From: Bacillus sp. N1-1
Lineage (GTDB): Bacteria; Bacillota; Bacilli; Bacillales; Guptibacillaceae
NCBI RefSeq assembly: GCF_009818105.1
Contig: NZ_CP046564.1
Coordinates: 3,906,001-3,970,000 of the forward strand
Length of the DNA: 64,000 bases
Direction of reading: 5' to 3'
The translations under genes and the position numbers were made by a program. Positions 53,087 to 60,877 of the stretch are shown one piece after another; position 1 is the stretch's first letter, and every line of letters starts with the position of its first letter. The notes under the pieces were generated by a model. That model worked only from the letters and a program-made list of their open reading frames with translations. It did no database searches and was not told the DNA's origin.

Positions 53087-53675
53087 GCAACAAGAGCAGC
53101 ACAATTACTAAGAAAGGAGGGTACCAATTATGGCGAAAACACTTGAACTTCAATTCAATACGCGTGACAACAAGCCATTTTCCATCACACTGACTGATCC
53201 AGTTGAACCCGTAAATCCAGTAACCATTGCCGCAGCAATGGATGCGATCATCACGCAAAACTGCTTCACAACAAGCGGTGGTGATGTTGTGGCTAAGAAA
53301 GGCGCGCGCATCATTGAACGGAACGAAAACGACATTATCATTGGCTAATTGATTTTGAGGAAGGGCAATTGTCCTTCCTCTTTCGTCTGTGCAAAAAAGG
53401 AAGAGATCAGCTGTCCCCTCATTCTTAGTACGCTCTTTCACAATAAGTTTTAGTTCTTCCATTTCATCTAATTGCAGTTCTTGATAAATCATGATTTGAG
53501 ACAGTCCAAGGAGGATGACTCCAAAGAAAAAACTAGTCATGATCATAACAAAACCATTAGACCAGGATAAAGAAGTATTCCAAACAATGATGCCGGCGAT
53601 CGTTCCAAAGATAAGGATGAACCAGCCTACCAGGAAAGCAGCAACTTTAATCCCACTGTCTTGTTTTGTTTTCAT
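52983..53675 (-). CDS. Small membrane protein frame running antisense through DUF2922 (3' end doubtful)
   Basis: Codons 1-90 look real: two membrane helices (VAAFLVGWFILIFGTIAGIIVW and FVMIMTSFFFGVILLGLSQIM) followed by a charged tail (DEMEELKLIVKERTKNEG). After about base 53385 the frame enters the opposite strand of a terminator and of the DUF2922 and DUF1659 genes, where the translation is composed of antisense codons. The native stop was probably lost by mutation or frameshift near 53400. A start at 53675 lies just after an AGGGGG-like site. Confidence 0.35.
   Translation of the reverse strand: MKTKQDSGIKVAAFLVGWFILIFGTIAGIIVWNTSLSWSNGFVMIMTSFFFGVILLGLSQIMIYQELQLDEMEELKLIVKERTKNEGTADLFLFCTDERGRTIALPQNQLANDNVVFVPFNDARAFLSHNITTACCEAVLRDDRIHCCGNGYWIYGFNWISQCDGKWLVVTRIELKFKCFRHNWYPPFLVIVLLLLLTPEGQKSHFAQLQTGCAVEAVLALMRPRRAHRA
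53130..53348 (+). CDS. DUF2922 small protein
   Basis: A 72-residue protein of the DUF2922 type: MAKTLELQFNTRDNKPFSIT near the start, then PVNPVTIAAAMDAIITQNCF and GARIIERNEND. AAAGGAGGG precedes the ATG. It forms a two-gene unit with DUF1659 and is closed by a terminator. Function is unknown. Confidence 0.87.
   Translation: MAKTLELQFNTRDNKPFSITLTDPVEPVNPVTIAAAMDAIITQNCFTTSGGDVVAKKGARIIERNENDIIIG
53357..53384 (+). terminator. Intrinsic terminator of the DUF1659-DUF2922 unit
   Basis: GAGGAAGG pairs with CCTTCCTC around an A/T-rich loop that itself pairs (GCAATTGT), followed by TTTCGTCT. Confidence 0.78.
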
Positions 53676-53750
53676 ATGACCCCCTCACTCTCTATTAGCA
53701 TTAACATAATATAGAAACAACTAGACTACTAAAGGGCGCTTTTATCATTT

Positions 53751-53785
53751 ATAAAAAGCATCACTAAAAATTCCCCAGTGATGCT
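53751..53785 (-). terminator. Intrinsic terminator of the pRiA4b ORF-3-like gene
   Basis: AGCATCACT pairs with AGTGATGCT around an 11-nt loop, with TTTTTAT following on the minus strand. Confidence 0.8.
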
Positions 53786-53838
53786 CTAAACAGTGTGTTA
53801 ATTAAATACCTACGGACGTTGCTTCTTGCTATAATGAT

Positions 53839-54912
53839 TTATTTCTTCAACCAAAAATTAACCTCATCCTGATTAAACGGCTTATACCCTTGAGAGGCAC
53901 CCCAATTCACCATATGATCATAGTCAGGATGATTGGGATCACGAATAATATGGAGAAACTCCTCAAAACCGCCTTCTCCACCAACGTCCTCAGGCGGGGC
54001 ATTTCCTTCCCCATCAAGGCAAACAGGATCATTAGAATGAACATTTTCGATAATTTTCTCAACCTTAATTTCATGCACCCAGTGATCACCATAGTCATAC
54101 GTGTAAACGATTCGAGCAGGCAGGTAATCCGAAAGCTTCTTCTCTGATTCTAAAACCATTGGCGTCTCCCCCTGAAACTCAAAAGCATGTTTACTGCTGA
54201 CTAAGTTCACGAGCGGCTGCTCATTTTCAGTCGAGTAAACCATAAAATCATAAAGGTGGCTATCCATCCATCCGAATGCAGCTTGTAGGATGCGATGAAA
54301 ACGGGAGAAAGTTGTATTCGTCGGAACCCTTAGCCTACGCCAAACGGAATGATCCCTAAGTTCCAGCGTCACTTTTAGTTCAACGGCCTCCGTACTAAAA
54401 ATCGGGCCACCTGAAAGCTTCTCTAGATCCTTATATAATTCCTCATTTGGATGAACGTAGCTATTTTTTCCATCGCCATACATCATACTGCTTACCCACT
54501 GACACAACTCCTCTTGAAAAAGCGAATCATGATCAATCATATCTTCACCGAATTCCACATTTTCACAAGCTTTGTTTAATCTTGCAACAGTTGTCGGATT
54601 TTTTGTTTTTGCATAAGAAGTCTGCCCTGCGTTCTGAATCAACTGATCAATGATCTCTTGCTTAATCCCTTCCGCTTCAAACGTTCGTTCAATTCCTTGA
54701 AGCAGAAGTTGGTCCAACTTCTTGAGATCTTTTGCTATCACACCGTATAGCACAATCGCATAGCGGTTTTGGTCATTAGTAAAAACCACGACCTTCTTAC
54801 GACCAAGTTTAATCAAATTAGCATGCCAGGAATGTAGCGGATCTTCATCTACCTCCGTCGCAACATCAACCTTTAATTCTTGCAATAATTTCTTGGTGCA
54901 TTGAATTAGCAT
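53839..54912 (-). CDS. pRiA4b ORF-3-like domain protein
   Basis: A 357-residue protein. The C-terminal 180 residues carry the pRiA4b ORF-3-like domain (ELKVTLELRDHSVWRRLRVP, FHRILQAAFGWMDSHLYDF, YTYDYGDHWVHEIKVE, EDVGGEGGFEEFL). The N-terminal 170 residues form a separate domain often found with it. The domain name comes from a plasmid, and its function is unknown. I chose the ATG at 54912 with AAAGGAG 7-8 nt upstream; the open frame extends to 54933 into repeat R10. It is only 25 bp downstream of the histidine kinase gene. Confidence 0.82.
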   Translation of the reverse strand: MLIQCTKKLLQELKVDVATEVDEDPLHSWHANLIKLGRKKVVVFTNDQNRYAIVLYGVIAKDLKKLDQLLLQGIERTFEAEGIKQEIIDQLIQNAGQTSYAKTKNPTTVARLNKACENVEFGEDMIDHDSLFQEELCQWVSSMMYGDGKNSYVHPNEELYKDLEKLSGGPIFSTEAVELKVTLELRDHSVWRRLRVPTNTTFSRFHRILQAAFGWMDSHLYDFMVYSTENEQPLVNLVSSKHAFEFQGETPMVLESEKKLSDYLPARIVYTYDYGDHWVHEIKVEKIIENVHSNDPVCLDGEGNAPPEDVGGEGGFEEFLHIIRDPNHPDYDHMVNWGASQGYKPFNQDEVNFWLKK

Positions 54913-54925
54913 AGCAAGCTCCTTT

Positions 54926-54965
54926 ATCGACAAATACTTACAAATCCCGGGTGGTGACAGGCACC
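54926..54965 (+). repeat. Dispersed 40-nt repeat, copy R10, overlapping a kinase 3' end
   Basis: A 40-nt unit from ATCGACAAATA to GGGTGGTGACAGGCACC. It contains the kinase stop codon (54938-54940), encodes about the last nine kinase residues and ends 13 nt before the next gene start. Confidence 0.87.
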
Positions 54966-57100
54966 TTCAAAGGCTTTAAAGGCAACAACACACTAACAGT
55001 AGTCCCTACTCCTAGTTCACTATCAAATTCAATCCGTCCACCGTGCTCGTGAACGATTTTATAGCAAACCACTAATCCTAATCCTGTTCCAGCTTCCTTA
55101 TTCGAGAAGAAGGGATCACCCAAATGCTTTAGACGTTCTTCCGAAATACCTACACCCTGATCGGAGATAGCTATTCGGAAAGTCTCATCTTCTTGACTCG
55201 TTTGAATCGTTAGTTCTCCTCCACCTGGCATCGACTCAATCCCATTTTTAATCAGGTTGATTAAGACCTGTTTGATTTGATTCACTTCACACTCCACAAA
55301 ATCAAGTGCTTCTTGAAGGTCTTTCTTGATACATACATTGTTTATACGCGCCTGCGAATCCATAATCGATAACGTCTCACAAATAAGCGTTGTGACATTT
55401 GCCTGTTGATATGTGACAGCTTGTGGCTTCGCAAGTGATAAAAACTCTGATATGATGTTTTCGGTTCGATTCATCTCAGACAGCATCAACTCATGAATTT
55501 CTCCATCAATTTTATCTTTGTATAATTGAATAAACCCTTTTACTGCCGTTAATGGATTACGAACCTCATGAGCAACGGCGGCCGCAAGTTGACCGATAAC
55601 GGACAGCTTTTCGGAACGAATTAACAATTCTTCCGTACGTTTTCGATCACCGATATATCTCGTAAACGCCGATATCGCGAGCACATTTCCATCCTGATCT
55701 CTAAGCGGAGAGTACGTTACGCTAACCTCCAATAACCTGCCATCTTTATGCTTTCGAACGTCTTCATAACCAATGATCTCTTTCCCACTTGTCACCGTAT
55801 CACAAATAGACTTTGCTTCATCACGATTTCCATCAGGATAAAACTCCATCATATTTAGGGGCATTTCCTCTTCAGAATACCCATAAAGTCGTTGAAATGC
55901 TAAGTTCGTTTTTAACACTTCTCCATTTAACGTAATAACAGAAATTCCGTCGGCACTATTAGAAAAGATCGACTCCAAAAGCTCTTTCGTTTCAATTAAA
56001 TCCTCTTCTACCTTCTTCCGGTGTGTGCTATCGCGACCAATCGAAATCAGATAACCTCTTTTTCCTTCGCCTAAAGGACCGGCTGCTTTGACAATATCAA
56101 ACGTTCGTTCTTCTCCATTATGTAAAAGCTGATGTTCGAATTGAATATTAGATGCATTGTGCTTTGTTAGCTCAGATGGAAACGCCTCTTTTAAAAAGGG
56201 AATAGCATCCCACTCTGTACTCCCAATTTCCGTAAACGTTTTGCCGACTACCTCCTGTCCTTCTAAGTTAAATAGTTTCTTCGCATATTGATTCATCTCT
56301 AGTATCCGGCCATCATGGTTTTGAAAAACGACAAATTCCGGCATAGAGTTGATAAGAGAACGAAGAAGTTCTTCTTGTTTAAACGCTTCTTGCTGTGCCA
56401 ATTTGTAAGCAGTAATATCTTTTAAAATGTTATAGGCACCGATGTACGACTGATGAATCTTAATTGGAATCGTTTTAACTTCGATATAAATAAGATCCCC
56501 ATTTTTATGAGTAATGCTTGTTTCATAGACTTGTGCTTTTCCTCGCAATGCTTTATTCGTATAATATTTTATTCTTTTTAATTCTTGAAATGAAATATTG
56601 TGTTCATATGTATGGATGATTTCGCACTTTTCATAGCCAATCATAAATTGAAGAGATTGATTAATATCCGTAATGCGTCCATCCGGGTCAACAAAAATAA
56701 TTCCGTCCGGGTTTTCAGCAATTAGAAAGTCATGTTTTAAGTGTAGTTCACTCAACTCTTGCTTCATATTTTCTTCATGATTCGAGGTTAATGTTTTCAT
56801 ACAAACGAAAAGCATAAGATTTTCTTCCAGATAGGAAATTTCAATAAGATGAGCTTCCTTGTCCAAAACCGAAGTGAAGACAATTTCGACCGGATTTTCT
56901 GTTGAAGAACAGTTGAGTTCCTTCATAAAATGGTGAGCAGAATGATCGATCATCCATATCTGATCAATACGATAACTTTCTTTATTCTCATCTTCTGGAA
57001 GAATCTTTTTCCCTTCTCCGTTAGCGTAAATAACAGACCCTTGTAAATCTACTACGAATAGCGGGAGGGGAATTCTACCATAATATTTTTCATAACTCAC
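54938..57100 (-). CDS. Multi-PAS sensor histidine kinase
   Basis: A 720-residue soluble kinase with no membrane segment. Four PAS-like regions lie at roughly 5-85, 120-235, 240-360 and 365-490. Next come a HisKA domain with His511 in AAAVAHEVRNPLTAVKGF and an HATPase domain with NLIKNGIESMP, DQGVGI and GTGLGLVVCYKIVHEHGG. The layout is that of sporulation phosphorelay kinases (KinA/KinE type), so Spo0F is a plausible target. No response regulator is adjacent. I chose the GTG at 57100 about 10 nt after GGAGGG. The C-terminal residues after LLPLKPLK come from repeat R10. Confidence 0.87.
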   Translation of the reverse strand: MSYEKYYGRIPLPLFVVDLQGSVIYANGEGKKILPEDENKESYRIDQIWMIDHSAHHFMKELNCSSTENPVEIVFTSVLDKEAHLIEISYLEENLMLFVCMKTLTSNHEENMKQELSELHLKHDFLIAENPDGIIFVDPDGRITDINQSLQFMIGYEKCEIIHTYEHNISFQELKRIKYYTNKALRGKAQVYETSITHKNGDLIYIEVKTIPIKIHQSYIGAYNILKDITAYKLAQQEAFKQEELLRSLINSMPEFVVFQNHDGRILEMNQYAKKLFNLEGQEVVGKTFTEIGSTEWDAIPFLKEAFPSELTKHNASNIQFEHQLLHNGEERTFDIVKAAGPLGEGKRGYLISIGRDSTHRKKVEEDLIETKELLESIFSNSADGISVITLNGEVLKTNLAFQRLYGYSEEEMPLNMMEFYPDGNRDEAKSICDTVTSGKEIIGYEDVRKHKDGRLLEVSVTYSPLRDQDGNVLAISAFTRYIGDRKRTEELLIRSEKLSVIGQLAAAVAHEVRNPLTAVKGFIQLYKDKIDGEIHELMLSEMNRTENIISEFLSLAKPQAVTYQQANVTTLICETLSIMDSQARINNVCIKKDLQEALDFVECEVNQIKQVLINLIKNGIESMPGGGELTIQTSQEDETFRIAISDQGVGISEERLKHLGDPFFSNKEAGTGLGLVVCYKIVHEHGGRIEFDSELGVGTTVSVLLPLKPLKVPVTTRDL

Positions 57101-57182
57101 AGCGCCCACACCCTCCAAAATTTGGATTTCATTCCTTTTATTATCTCATATTTTATAATCGCTGTAAGGCTTCACAAAAGAA

Positions 57183-57213
57183 ATAAACCGCTGACTTGGG
57201 CGGTTTACTTTTT
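57183..57213. terminator. Intrinsic terminator upstream of the kinase gene
   Basis: AAACCGC pairs with GCGGTTT around TGACTTGG, with T-rich flanks on both strands. It probably ends transcripts of the sigma-factor cassette. Confidence 0.7.
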
Positions 57214-57261
57214 CCTTCTATTTTCTTAGAAATAGCGGGCACTCTGCCTACATACGAAACG

Positions 57262-57285
57262 ATTAATCAAACGTTTGTTTAACCT
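57262..57285. repeat. 24-bp palindromic direct repeat, right-of-kinase copy
   Basis: It contains TTAATCAAACGTTTGTTTAA (20-bp near-perfect palindrome) and is identical over 24 bp, in the same orientation, to 59489-59512. Confidence 0.85.
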
Positions 57286-57289
57286 CAAC

Positions 57290-57483
57290 TTAGCGATCCG
57301 TTTTAGAAACTCTCTTAACCTCTTGAAGCAATGGATCGTATAGATAGGAACTTTTCTTCACGTAATGGAGTTCCTTCACTCTATCAAGTCGATAGCCCCA
57401 CTTTGTTTGTTATACCACAATCGTAATCCATCTTAAAAAACGAACTTCTCTGTTTCGGAAACTTCTAATTTCATCATTTAACG
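57290..57483 (-). pseudogene. Remnant of a small gene with an internal stop
   Basis: One minus-strand frame reads NDEIRSFRNREVRFLRWITI-VV, an ochre stop at 57412-57410, then QTKWGYRLDRVKELHYVKK followed by SSYLYDPLLQEVKRVSKTDR and a stop at 57290. Both parts are protein-like and in the same frame. There is no clear start. The family is not recognised. It lies inside the interval bracketed by the 24-bp repeats. Confidence 0.45.
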
Positions 57484-57496
57484 CTCAACCCTTTCT

Positions 57497-58033
57497 TTAG
57501 TAGTGCTCCTCAACAAATGCCTGCTCTTCATCAGCAGACAATAACCGACTCGCCTTTCCGATTGATCCGTTATTCAAACTCCAGAGCTCGTTATGAACGT
57601 AGACTGCGTTTTCAAAATTTCCGTTTTTCCATTTCATTAACGCTTGCTCATATAAATCGTAATGTTCATACTCTTCCGTACCTTCGACTTGATCTAGAAT
57701 GGCAAGCATGTCGTCAATACGCGCATCGGTCATTTCAACAAGCGTCCATTTCTCTTCTGCATAAACTTTTTGATGCGTCATCCCATGAAGCGTGTTCATA
57801 AAATGCTGCTCACTCGGAATATCCTCATTAGCTGTTGAATTTGATCCCTCATCAATATAGCGTTCCTGATCAATTCCCTCTGCCGCTTCTGCCGAGCCCT
57901 CATCAGACGCTTCACTTACGCCTTTTTCTTCTATTAAACTTGTATTCCTATCTGAGATAAACCAATAGCCAAGTCCAAGAGTTAAAAGGACAATGGATAT
58001 GATTGAAATGAGAAGTGTTTTAGTAGATGGCAC
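57497..58033 (-). CDS. Membrane-anchored DUF6241-like protein
   Basis: A 178-residue protein with one N-terminal membrane helix (LLISIISIVLLTLGLGYWF, about 7-25), an acidic linker (about 30-75), and a C-terminal domain of about 100 residues (HFMNTLHGMTHQKVYAEEKW, then FENAVYVHNELWSLNNG and KASRLLSADEE). This domain is also present in the adjacent anti-sigma gene product. The start is a GTG after AAGGAG with a long spacing. It is the last gene of the sigma cassette and probably extracytoplasmic. The domain name is from memory of similar Bacillus proteins. Confidence 0.75.
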   Translation of the reverse strand: MPSTKTLLISIISIVLLTLGLGYWFISDRNTSLIEEKGVSEASDEGSAEAAEGIDQERYIDEGSNSTANEDIPSEQHFMNTLHGMTHQKVYAEEKWTLVEMTDARIDDMLAILDQVEGTEEYEHYDLYEQALMKWKNGNFENAVYVHNELWSLNNGSIGKASRLLSADEEQAFVEEHY

Positions 58034-58073
58034 GTTTTGGACAACTCCTTAATTAAATGGGTATGTAATATAT

Positions 58074-58766
58074 TTAATCAAAATGCTTTTCAATGTACTC
58101 TTTCTCTTCGTCCTTGGTTAGTAATCTTATTGCCTTATTTCCATACCTTCTATTGAACTCTCTAATTTGATTATGAACGTCTACTGAATTTTCAAAGTTA
58201 CCTTTTTTCCATTCACTCAAGGTATTGTAATAGAACTCATAATTTTGATATAGGTCTTTTTCTTTTGCTTTCTCAAGAATAGCTAACATATACTCAATAC
58301 GTTCATCGGTTATTTCTATATAATCTTCATGTACTTCAATAAAAGGATCACTTTCAACGAAAACTTTTTGATTTGTCATTCCATATATATTATTCATGAA
58401 CTCATTCTCAGGGGGAATAATTATGTCTTTAGTTGAATGTTCTCTTTCATCATCAGCAACTTCTGACTTATCAACGGACATTACATTATCAACTCTACTT
58501 TTCTCGTCCATATCCCCGATTGTTACCTGATTTTCTTCCTGACCTAAATCATAAAAGTTAGATAAGTATGGCGAACTTAAAATTAATACTAATATCATGC
58601 AGAGAGTTATAGAAAAAACAGGAAAAAATCTTGTAGAATAACGTTGCGACTTATTTTTTTGCACTACCTTTAAATAAATCTGCTCCTTCTCCCCTTCACT
58701 CACCTCGCCCTTCTTCAAAACCGTCTCATTCATATCCCTGCGAAGATTTTTCAGCTTGTCCTCCAT
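58074..58766 (-). CDS. Probable anti-sigma factor with extracytoplasmic DUF6241-like domain
   Basis: A 230-residue single-pass protein with a cytoplasmic N-terminus of about 45 residues (MEDKLKNLRRDMNETVLKKG), a helix at about 48-68 (FPVFSITLCMILVLILSSPYL), and an outside region ending in the same domain as the neighbour (EFMNNIYGMTNQKVFVESD, then WKKGNFENSVDVHNQI). Its position directly after an ECF sigma gene (ATG follows the sigma stop with no gap) and its topology indicate an anti-sigma role. No zinc HxxxCxxC motif is seen. AGGAGG precedes the ATG. Confidence 0.78.
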   Translation of the reverse strand: MEDKLKNLRRDMNETVLKKGEVSEGEKEQIYLKVVQKNKSQRYSTRFFPVFSITLCMILVLILSSPYLSNFYDLGQEENQVTIGDMDEKSRVDNVMSVDKSEVADDEREHSTKDIIIPPENEFMNNIYGMTNQKVFVESDPFIEVHEDYIEITDERIEYMLAILEKAKEKDLYQNYEFYYNTLSEWKKGNFENSVDVHNQIREFNRRYGNKAIRLLTKDEEKEYIEKHFD

Positions 58767-59294
58767 CTACTCAACCTCCTTATAAAGCTCACGAAGTTGC
58801 AATTTAGCACGCCTTAATCTCGTTTTGATCGTCTCTGTTTTAACCCCTGTTAACTCTTCAATTTCCTGAAGACTTAAATCCTCATAATAAAATAAAATGA
58901 TTACTTCTCGATATTTCACCGAAAGCGAAAGGACCTTCTGAGAAATCTCTTCTCCTTCACTTTTTTGAACGAGTATCTCATCTAGTCCAGTACCCACCTT
59001 CAAATTTTCGTCCCCGTGAAAAGGAATCATCGACCTGAACCACTTACTTTTCAAATAATCTTTGCAGCGATTGACGGTAATTTTAAACAGCCATGTTTTA
59101 TAGCTGCTTTCTCCCCTAAAATGATCGATGTTGTTAAAACAAGAAATAAATACTTCCTGCGTAATGTCATCGGCTACCGTCCAATTTTTCACATATGTAA
59201 AAGCAAGGCGCTTGATCGGCTCTGCAAAATCATCGATCAACTCCCTGAGTAATTCATTTCTCTCAAACTCATTCTCTCTTTTCTTCTCCCCCAA
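58767..59294 (-). CDS. ECF RNA polymerase sigma factor
   Basis: A 175-residue sigma-70 family protein of ECF type. Region 2 covers about 20-90 (LAFTYVKNWTVADDITQEVFISCFNNIDHFRGESSYKTWLFKITVN), and region 4 covers about 118-170 (SLSVKYREVIILFYYEDLSLQEIEELTGVKTETIKTRLRRAK). It resembles SigV/SigM-like stress sigmas. The start is a TTG after GGGGGGAG. A candidate self-dependent promoter lies 30 bp upstream. Confidence 0.92.
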   Translation of the reverse strand: MGEKKRENEFERNELLRELIDDFAEPIKRLAFTYVKNWTVADDITQEVFISCFNNIDHFRGESSYKTWLFKITVNRCKDYLKSKWFRSMIPFHGDENLKVGTGLDEILVQKSEGEEISQKVLSLSVKYREVIILFYYEDLSLQEIEELTGVKTETIKTRLRRAKLQLRELYKEVE

Positions 59295-59323
59295 CTAGCT
59301 CCCCCCTGGATTTCCCTGTATGA

Positions 59324-59352
59324 TAGACGACTCACTTCCCACGATCGGTTCA
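59324..59352 (-). promoter_or_regulatory. ECF-type promoter of the sigma cassette
   Basis: On the minus strand TGAACC (59352-59347), 17 nt, then CGTCTA (59329-59324). This resembles ECF promoters of the SigM/SigX/SigW group (TGAAAC...CGTC), implying autoregulation. Confidence 0.6.
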
Positions 59353-59419
59353 AAAAGTTCACTTTTTAGTGATAAAACAACTAGATTTACCGTAAAATGG
59401 TTTAGCTTCAAAACTATAA

Positions 59420-59464
59420 CACAAAAAAGAATCACAGAAAGCACGAGCGCTTTTTGTGATTCTT
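59420..59464 (-). terminator. Intrinsic terminator of the LysM-GH18 gene
   Basis: AAGAATCACA pairs with TGTGATTCTT, with inner GC pairing (AAAGC/GCTTT), followed on the minus strand by TTTTTTGTG. Confidence 0.87.
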
Positions 59465-59488
59465 CGCGTATGATCATACATATAGGTT

Positions 59489-59512
59489 ATTAATCAAACG
59501 TTTGTTTAACCT
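59489..59512. repeat. 24-bp palindromic direct repeat, LysM-gene copy
   Basis: Identical to 57262-57285. It contains the stop codon of the LysM-GH18 gene (59506-59508). The interval between the copies holds the sigma cassette. Confidence 0.85.
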
Positions 59513-60771
59513 TTCAAAACCAGCATGTTCTTCTCCACATATGCCCAGTTTTGAGGAAACGGAAACCGCAATCGCCAGTATGTTGCCCCAAGCAAATCAT
59601 AGACTTGCATTTGTTTGTATTTCTCCTTGATGCTTTGAATGTCTTCGAACCAAACCACGTGCTGACCCATCAAGTTATAACTGTAAGTTGGCGCCTGTGC
59701 TATCTCGTTGTATTGAATAGGTAGCCATCTGTTAATCGCACGATTTTGTGCACTTTGCACTGGGATCATTTCAGCTGGATTCTCCTGTGCAGGCAATGAC
59801 CAATCATAGCCATAAAGACTCATCGCCATCATCACTTTGCGATGGTTTATCTGACTCGTAGCATACATTAACATCTCTTCCACCCACCAGACGGGGGCAA
59901 TTGGATCCGGTGGACCAATCGCATAGCCATAGTCAATCGTCATCACTGAAACGATGTCCGCGATCTCACCAACCGCCCGATAATCTAGAAAGCCTACCAG
60001 TCGATTTGTCGGCATATCGCTGCTTTTCGCATGCGCATTAAGTTGAAGTGTTAGATTGCCAAGCCCCTTCTTTAGCTCTTTTAAAAATGACGTAAAATCA
60101 TTCCGCCTCTCCGGTGGCACAAATTCAAAATCAACGCTAACGCCTGCGTATCCTTTTTCCTTTACTGTTCTCACGAGATTTTGAACGAGCGTTGCTCTTC
60201 TTTCCTTATTTTGAAGCACAGTTTCAGCTAACTCAGGACTGAACGTTTGAACATCATAATTACTGATGACAAGCAAAGGCTTGATGTCCAGTGCTTTCGC
60301 TTGTTTTAAAATCGCACCATCATCGATTGGAATAAGGTCTCCTTTTGGCGTAAAAGAATACGTAAATACCGCTAAATAAGTAATCGATCTGCTCAGGTTG
60401 TTCAACGTTTCAAGATAAGGTGAACCTTCAATCGCATCAAAAAAAACGAGCGTTTCCATTTGATACTTCTGCATAGAGGGAATCCTGATTCTCACGCCGA
60501 CCGGGAGAGCCGTCGGATTCAACGCCGGGTTAGCTTCAACAATTGCTTGAACCGACGTCTTATACTGTTGCGAAAGATTCCAAAACGTATCGCCCTGCTT
60601 AAGCTGATAAAATTGTTCAGGTAGATCCTGATCTGGAATATATAAATTTAGACCAGGGACAAGCCGATCAGAGACAAGCCCGTTCAAAGTCTGTATCGTT
60701 GAAATCGGCACACCGTAGGCCATTGATATGCGCCAAAGATTATCCCCACTTATCACCGTATGAACCGTCAT
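59506..60771 (-). CDS. LysM-GH18 spore peptidoglycan hydrolase-like protein (SleL/YaaH type)
   Basis: A 421-residue protein with two N-terminal LysM domains (about 1-46: HTVISGDNLWRISMAYGVPI; 51-98: YQLKQGDTFWNLSQQYKTSV) and a GH18 chitinase-fold domain (about 105-421). The catalytic stretch GVSVDFEFVPPERR (about 213-226) contains the acidic D-x-E pair. There is no signal peptide, as in SleL/YaaH, which are spore-coat-targeted N-acetylglucosaminidases acting on cortex muropeptides. I chose the ATG at 60771 after GGGGGAG with 5 nt spacing. Confidence 0.9.
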   Translation of the reverse strand: MTVHTVISGDNLWRISMAYGVPISTIQTLNGLVSDRLVPGLNLYIPDQDLPEQFYQLKQGDTFWNLSQQYKTSVQAIVEANPALNPTALPVGVRIRIPSMQKYQMETLVFFDAIEGSPYLETLNNLSRSITYLAVFTYSFTPKGDLIPIDDGAILKQAKALDIKPLLVISNYDVQTFSPELAETVLQNKERRATLVQNLVRTVKEKGYAGVSVDFEFVPPERRNDFTSFLKELKKGLGNLTLQLNAHAKSSDMPTNRLVGFLDYRAVGEIADIVSVMTIDYGYAIGPPDPIAPVWWVEEMLMYATSQINHRKVMMAMSLYGYDWSLPAQENPAEMIPVQSAQNRAINRWLPIQYNEIAQAPTYSYNLMGQHVVWFEDIQSIKEKYKQMQVYDLLGATYWRLRFPFPQNWAYVEKNMLVLKG

Positions 60772-60877
60772 TGAATCTCCCCCCAATTATGCAGCAGGCT
60801 ATACTGTTAGTGTATTTTGGGAAAGAGGGGTTCATGAATCGTCCAGAAACCTAAGCGATTTTAACTCCAAGGACCAC

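Noticed and set aside
53839..54912. Insertion sequence suggested by the pRiA4b ORF-3 name
   Set aside because: The domain is named after a plasmid frame; no transposase, terminal inverted repeats or target duplications flank the gene.
59295..59477. 60-codon minus-strand frame upstream of the sigma gene
   Set aside because: It covers a terminator and the ECF promoter and has no ribosome site.
57262..59512. The 24-bp repeats as target-site duplications of a transposon
   Set aside because: They are palindromic, recur before the cyclase gene at 22275, and no transposase or recombinase lies between them.
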